Below are positions 6,259-9,365 of a stretch of DNA of 9,365 nt, piece after piece. Under the pieces are notes generated by a model. The model ran no database searches, was not told the origin of the DNA, and worked only from the letters and a program-made list of their open reading frames with translations. A program made the translations under genes and the position numbers. Position 1 is the stretch's first letter. Every line of letters begins with the position of its first letter. The DNA comes from Lactobacillus sp. (lineage in GTDB: Bacteria > Bacillota > Bacilli > Lactobacillales > Lactobacillaceae), in assembly GCA_003482405.1 (NCBI GenBank), contig DMZB01000095.1, forward strand, positions 1-9,365. The letters run 5' to 3'.

Positions 6259-6714
6259 CTACCCTTCATCCTTTGACTCTGTGTCAACGTGCGCATCCTT
6301 GTGAAGAACATGCACCCGAAGCCAAATGAAGAATCGCGTACAGTAAGCCACAGAGACCAGCAAAATAACGGTCGAAATAATAATGACGACAATCAGTTTC
6401 CAACCTTCGTTTTGCAAAATACCCAGTGTTCCAGCCAATTGAATACCTGACGGAACAAACAGAAAACCAATAATGCTGATTAAAAATGCGCCTAAATCTT
6501 CAACCCATTCTACCTTAACGATGTGTAAGGTCAGTGCGCCATATAAGAGCACCAGACCTACAACTGGTGTAGGTAGTGGAAATTTAGGGAAGGTTTTAGC
6601 GCCCCATTCGGAAATGAGCCAAGATAAAAATAGAATTGTGGCATAAATACCAATCTGAATTAAGATTGGCGCGTGCTGCGGTGACTTCTGCGGATGTTGC
6701 TTGTTTGCTGCCAT
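6259..6714 (-). CDS. lrgA: LrgA-family holin-like membrane protein, copy 1
   Basis: This 151-aa small membrane protein of the CidA/LrgA family is the partner of LrgB. Four hydrophobic segments are visible, at about 16-36, 47-65, 74-94 and 106-130. They are flanked by a hydrophilic, Gln/His/Lys-rich N-terminus and an acidic C-terminus (DTESKDEG). Family landmarks are FPLPTPVVGLVLLY (45-58), which corresponds to the IPLPGSVIG segment of other members with Thr in place of Gly, and FLFVPSGIQL (84-93). GGAGG (6724-6728) supports the ATG. It is the first gene of a two-gene operon with its own promoter and a cre-like site upstream. It diverges from copy 2 mainly at the termini. Confidence 0.9.
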   Translation of the reverse strand: MAANKQHPQKSPQHAPILIQIGIYATILFLSWLISEWGAKTFPKFPLPTPVVGLVLLYGALTLHIVKVEWVEDLGAFLISIIGFLFVPSGIQLAGTLGILQNEGWKLIVVIIISTVILLVSVAYCTRFFIWLRVHVLHKDAHVDTESKDEG

Positions 6715-6728
6715 CTGTAATCGCCTCC

Positions 6729-6912
6729 AAAAAATAATGCAATTCCTTGTGAAATAAGCTCGTTCTTGTGAAGAATTATAACTGATGTTTTATGCTGTGA
6801 ACACTAATTTTATTGCAGTTGTAACCGTTTTCTTAGTTGACGACAGAATCGTTAAGTTTGTTCACAAAGCAAGATTGAATATTGGCATAAATGGACAGAA
6901 ACATTGTCAAAC
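6729..6912 (-). promoter_or_regulatory. Leader and promoter region of lrgAB copy 1
   Basis: On the minus strand a perfect TATAAT (6775-6780) is preceded by TTCACA (6796-6801) at a short 15-nt spacing; TGTTCA two bases further upstream would give 17. AAAATTAGTG (6802-6811) abuts the -35 and recurs in the copy 2 leader. A palindrome, TTTGT-TC-ACAAA (6857-6868), lies 45 nt further upstream. No gene is present. The suboptimal spacing beside a shared motif suggests an activated promoter, plausibly LytR-dependent; that is inference. Confidence 0.65.
6819..6833 (+). promoter_or_regulatory. CcpA binding site (cre)
   Basis: TTGTAACCGTTTTCT agrees at every fixed position with the published Gram-positive cre consensus WTGNAANCGNWNNCW. 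It lies upstream of the lrgA copy 1 promoter, centred near -58 from the expected start point. Catabolite control by CcpA is known for lrgAB/pftAB-type genes in other Firmicutes. No comparable match was found in the copy 2 leader. Confidence 0.65.
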
Positions 6913-6961
6913 AAAAAATGCCATTGCATAGGCTAAATACTGCAAGCCCACACAATGACAT
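6912..6961 (-). terminator. Rho-independent terminator of lrgAB copy 2
   Basis: ATGCCATTGCATAGGCT (6918-6934) and AGCCCACACAATGACAT (6945-6961) form a 17-bp stem with several G-T pairs around a 10-base loop. On the minus strand it is followed by TTTTTTG. It lies 48 nt beyond the lrgB copy 2 stop. It is related in sequence to the hairpin after pepD (2413-2459). Confidence 0.85.
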
Positions 6962-7009
6962 CTTTAATTGTCGCCCGGATTCATTCGAGATTATTCACAC
7001 TATAACTGT

Positions 7010-7789
7010 CTAACTTAAGCCAACTAATGCGGAGAAGATTGGTACAACAATATCAATAACGATACTGATAATAACCACCGCAATGGCGGCCATTGAACCC
7101 TGTGCTGAACCTAATTGCAAGGCGAAAGCTGAACCAACCGTGTGTCCAGAAGTCCCTAAACCAAGTCCAGTCCCAATTGGGTCTGAGTTCAAACGGAAGA
7201 CTTTAACGAGCCAACCACCCAAGGCGTAGATGATAACGGCATTTAAGATACATGCCATCGCAGTGACAGCGGCGTTACCACCAATAGCGGTTGAAATTGG
7301 TAAGGCAATGGCAGTCGTTGCAGCTTGTGGCAACATGGAAGAAATTCCGACATTACTCAAACCGAACAGCTTTGAGATACCAAAGATAACAAAGAGTGAT
7401 ACGAATGCACCAACGATCAATGATAGGAGAATTTCTAACCAGAACTTCTTAACGATATCATTACGTTTGTACAATGGCACAGCGAAGGCAATCGTTGCTG
7501 GGTTCAAGAACCAGAAAATGATGTCACCACCAGGCTTGTAAGCCGTAGTGTAGAACTTCGCCGTATCCATGCCAAGCATCTTGGCTAAAATGATAAGAAC
7601 GATAATGCCTAAAACCATACCAACAAATAATGGCTGGAACAAGAAGAAACCATTGAACTTCTTAAATAACCACTGACCAATCAGATATACCGCAACGGAT
7701 AAGAAGATTCCGAAGAACGGTGTTGCAAAGTAGGCAAGCGGTCCTTTAATGACTGGAACGGCAGCTGCCGCTAAAATTGAAACAGACAT
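7010..7789 (-). CDS. lrgB: LrgB-family membrane protein, copy 2
   Basis: This 259-aa paralogue of the protein at 5467-6249 has the same signature, FLNPATIAFAVPLYK (94-108), and the conserved LPQAATTAIALPIS and GLGTSGHTVGSAFAL blocks. It is hydrophobic over most of its length, as expected for a multi-span membrane protein. The start is supported by AAAGGAG (7798-7804) and lies 15 nt after the stop of lrgA copy 2, giving a tight two-gene unit. Differences from copy 1 cluster in the first two helices and in residues 129-145 (AFVSLFVIFGISKLFGL), which may alter substrate or partner preference. Many third codon positions differ from copy 1, so the duplication is not recent. The role is as for copy 1: membrane flux (possibly pyruvate) or autolysis control with LrgA, inferred from family. 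Confidence 0.93.
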   Translation of the reverse strand: MSVSILAAAAVPVIKGPLAYFATPFFGIFLSVAVYLIGQWLFKKFNGFFLFQPLFVGMVLGIIVLIILAKMLGMDTAKFYTTAYKPGGDIIFWFLNPATIAFAVPLYKRNDIVKKFWLEILLSLIVGAFVSLFVIFGISKLFGLSNVGISSMLPQAATTAIALPISTAIGGNAAVTAMACILNAVIIYALGGWLVKVFRLNSDPIGTGLGLGTSGHTVGSAFALQLGSAQGSMAAIAVVIISIVIDIVVPIFSALVGLS

Positions 7790-7804
7790 AACGTAATCTC
7801 CTTT

Positions 7805-8260
7805 CTATTTTTGGTCATCCGAGTCAACGTTTGCATCACCATGGAACCAGTGAACCCGCATCCAGATGAATAAGCGTGTGGTGTAAGCCACAACAACCAA
7901 CAAGACGATCGTTGACAGAATAATGACAATAACTAACTTCCATCCTTCATTTTGAAGGATGCCAAGTGTACCGGCTAATTGAATACCAGATGGAACAAAC
8001 AAGAAACCGATCAGGCTGATCATGAAACTCCCAAACGAGTCCACCCATTCAACCTTGATGATCTTAAACGTTAACGCTAAGTACAACAGTACCAGCCCAA
8101 TAACTGGGGTTGGTAACGGGAACTTAGGGAACGTCTTAGCAACAAATTCTGAGATCAACCACGAAATAAACAGCACAGTTGCATAAATACCGATTTGAAT
8201 TAAAATCGGTGCGGCTTTTTTCGTTGATGCCTCTGTCTTTGGCTTATTATTTTCTGCCAT
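7805..8260 (-). CDS. lrgA: LrgA-family holin-like membrane protein, copy 2
   Basis: This 151-aa protein has four predicted membrane segments at about 18-38, 48-67, 75-95 and 107-132. FPLPTPVIGLVLLY (47-60) and FLFVPSGIQL (86-95) are shared with copy 1. The N-terminus is Lys-rich (MAENNKPKTEASTKKA) and the C-terminus acidic (NVDSDDQK), both unlike copy 1, so the soluble tails evolve fastest. The start has a strong AAGGAGG (8270-8276) 9 nt upstream. It is the first gene of lrgAB copy 2 and the nearest operon to lytSR, which a terminator (8510-8555) keeps separate. This is the usual lytSR-lrgAB arrangement, so copy 2 is the more likely ancestral position. Confidence 0.91.
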   Translation of the reverse strand: MAENNKPKTEASTKKAAPILIQIGIYATVLFISWLISEFVAKTFPKFPLPTPVIGLVLLYLALTFKIIKVEWVDSFGSFMISLIGFLFVPSGIQLAGTLGILQNEGWKLVIVIILSTIVLLVVVAYTTRLFIWMRVHWFHGDANVDSDDQK

Positions 8261-8276
8261 GACAACAATCCTCCTT

Positions 8277-8509
8277 AAAATTTGTGAAATCTACGAATCC
8301 GCAGATTTGAATTAGTGCGAAAACAACTCTCATGTACACACAAAGTTTAGCCATAACAACGGCAAAATCAGTGATTCACTTGTCAAACGCACTAATTTTG
8401 TCCTGAAATACCCTGTTCGGGAAGTGGAGTGCTCGAAAATTCTTCCTAGTTTGTGATGAAACAAATTTGCTTACTCAACTTACAAACCATGGGCGGCTAT
8501 CTGAGGGCA
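8277..8509 (-). promoter_or_regulatory. Long leader and regulatory region of lrgAB copy 2
   Basis: I see no gene here. On the minus strand AAAATTAGTG (8390-8399), also found upstream of lrgA copy 1, is followed by a perfect -35 TTGACA (8379-8384), but no fair -10 lies 16-18 nt downstream. The palindrome AGTGA-T-TCACT (8370-8380) overlaps the end of the -35. AATTAGTGCG (8310-8319) is an exact inverted copy of CGCACTAATT (8388-8397). TTTGT and ACAAA flank 8455-8460 further upstream. A hairpin, AAATCT...AGATTT (8287-8308), sits 10 nt from the ribosome binding site. The lack of a good -10 fits an activator-dependent promoter; binding by LytR is inferred only. Confidence 0.55.
8287..8308 (-). repeat. 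Hairpin just upstream of the lrgA copy 2 ribosome binding site
   Basis: On the minus strand AAATCTGCG and CGTAGATTT pair over 9 bp with one G-T, around a GATT loop. The structure ends 10 nt before AAGGAGG. It has no T-run directly after it. It could affect message stability or translation of lrgA. Confidence 0.5.
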
Positions 8510-8555
8510 AAATAAAAACCCGACTTACCGCATAAAAACTGCAGTGAATCAGGTT
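8510..8555 (-). terminator. Rho-independent terminator after lytR
   Basis: The arms at 8517-8532 and 8540-8555 pair over 16 positions with three G-T pairs and one mismatch, around a seven-base loop. On the minus strand the stem runs into GGGTTTTTATTTT. It starts 23 nt after the lytR stop and separates lytSR transcription from lrgAB copy 2. Confidence 0.85.
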
Positions 8556-8578
8556 TGCATTTTGAATACTAATCACTT

Positions 8579-9313
8579 TTACATGTTTAAACGTTCTTTC
8601 ATGGCCTTCACAAACGAACGACTGACCGGTACCTTATCGCCGTTTGTCAGCGTAATCTGATACGTATGGTTAAACCACGGTTCCACTTCTGAAATAGCAG
8701 TAATGTGGACGACAATGCTCCGATGGACCTGCATGAATTGGTCTTCCGGTAAACGCGCCATCAACCAGCTTAATGTCTGGTGCGTGTGAAAACGCCCCTC
8801 TGTGGTCGTTAAAATTAACGCACCATTTTCGACAAACCCTGCCAAAATTTCGTTTGATTGCAGGACCCGTGTTTTCTCGTCATCGGTAATGGAAATCATC
8901 GCCGAACGGTTGCTCAACTTCGGTTTGACTGGTGTTGCAGATTCTTCTCGCAACTGTAAGACCTCTTCGGCCTTCGATAATGCCTGGTCAATTCGCTGCT
9001 GCTCAAATGGTTTAAGTACATAATCCACAGCGTTAATGTTAAACGCCCGGACTGCATAGTCATCGTACGCCGTGGCAACAACGACTAACGGTGGTGTTGC
9101 CAATTGATTCAGTTTTTCAGCCAAGTCAAAACCATTTTCGTTATTTAAAGAGTTAGCCAAAAACACGAGGTCGGTTGGTGTCGTCAGTAGCTGAGTGATG
9201 GCTTGACCAATCGACTCTGCTTGTGCCACCTGATCTACCAGTACATTTTGTTTGAGTAAATATTCCAGTTCATCTCGTGCCAACGGTTCATCATCAACGA
9301 TGAGTACTTTCAT
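8579..9313 (-). CDS. lytR: LytR-type LytTR response regulator lacking the phosphoacceptor Asp
   Basis: This 244-aa DNA-binding regulator is the partner of sensor kinase LytS and activates lrgAB in related bacteria. The receiver domain (about 1-120) keeps the acidic pair Asp7/Asp8, Thr81 in VVVATAYDDYA and Lys101 in DYVLKPF. The phosphoacceptor site reads FLANSLNNENG (51-61), where S. aureus LytR has FLDVNLMDENG, so Asp53 is replaced by Ala (codon GCT, plus 9155-9157). The C-terminal LytTR domain (about 137-243) looks intact, with QVHRSIVVHI (195-204), PWFNHTY (212-218) and VPVSRSFVKAMK (228-239). The start has AGGAGG (9320-9325) 6 nt upstream. The gene overlaps the end of lytS by 20 nt. Output is predicted not to depend on phosphorylation at residue 53. 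Confidence 0.92.
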   Translation of the reverse strand: MKVLIVDDEPLARDELEYLLKQNVLVDQVAQAESIGQAITQLLTTPTDLVFLANSLNNENGFDLAEKLNQLATPPLVVVATAYDDYAVRAFNINAVDYVLKPFEQQRIDQALSKAEEVLQLREESATPVKPKLSNRSAMISITDDEKTRVLQSNEILAGFVENGALILTTTEGRFHTHQTLSWLMARLPEDQFMQVHRSIVVHITAISEVEPWFNHTYQITLTNGDKVPVSRSFVKAMKERLNM

Positions 9314-9365
9314 GAATTGCCTCCTGCTTGCTTGGAATTAATAGACTAACAGTGGTACCAGTAAC
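9294..9365 (-). CDS. lytS: C-terminal end of LytS sensor histidine kinase (partial)
   Basis: A frame open from the window edge encodes 23 residues: VTGTTVSLLIPSK, then QEAIHESTHR and a TGA stop. GTTVSLLIP matches the last strand of the HATPase domain of LytS-type kinases, where G-x-GTTV-x-L-x-IP is usual. Its end overlaps the lytR start by 20 nt in another frame, the normal coupling of lytS and lytR. The ribosome binding site of lytR lies inside this coding sequence. The rest of the gene is outside the window, so the membrane sensor and His-containing parts cannot be judged. Confidence 0.75.
   Translation of the reverse strand, partial: VTGTTVSLLIPSKQEAIHESTHR

Noticed and set aside
7230..7541. 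Plus-strand frame of 103 codons, with a similar one at 5747-5998
   Set aside because: Both are antisense to conserved parts of the two lrgB genes; their likeness to each other simply mirrors the lrgB duplication.

Overview
The window looks like the chromosome of a low-to-moderate-GC Firmicute, most likely in the Lactobacillaceae. The clues are strong AGGAGG-type ribosome binding sites, a C69 dipeptidase of the lactobacillal PepD kind, and LytSR/LrgAB genes of the Gram-positive type. The genus is not resolved. Every gene except one HAD phosphatase lies on the minus strand.

Positions 1-2000 are mobile or decaying DNA. They hold an intact 405-aa IS110-family (DEDD) transposase gene and its structured, roughly 200-nt 5' leader, which is where IS110-group elements encode a bridge RNA. 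Next to it is a zeta-toxin-like kinase gene that keeps its ribosome binding site, Walker A motif and catalytic Asp region but stops at 140 codons inside a terminator hairpin. No antitoxin gene is visible. Positions 2009-2490 carry no gene. They hold at least three copies of an imperfect GC-rich repeat (core GAGCGCGTTT on the minus strand) and a strong hairpin that ends the pepD transcript.

Positions 2497-5370 are housekeeping metabolism. They comprise a C69 dipeptidase (pepD), a divergently transcribed HAD phosphatase, and a GNAT acetyltransferase convergent with it. A bidirectional terminator separates the last two.

Positions 5467-9365 form one functional block read right to left: the tail of the lytS sensor kinase, lytR, a terminator, lrgA-lrgB copy 2, a terminator, and lrgA-lrgB copy 1. 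LytS and LytR control LrgA/LrgB membrane proteins in related bacteria. Those proteins have been described as a holin/antiholin-like pair and, in Bacillus subtilis (PftAB) and Streptococcus mutans, as a pyruvate transport system. Here the lrgAB unit is duplicated in tandem. Each copy has its own leader, and the two leaders share a 10-nt motif; copy 1 also has a full-consensus catabolite-response (cre) match. The most surprising point is that LytR has alanine at residue 53, where the phosphoacceptor aspartate is expected. The rest of the receiver and the LytTR DNA-binding domain look intact.

No clearly new multi-gene system is present. The strongest leads are the Asp-less LytR, the doubled lrgAB module, the putative IS110 bridge-RNA region beside a broken zeta toxin, and two families of intergenic repeats.
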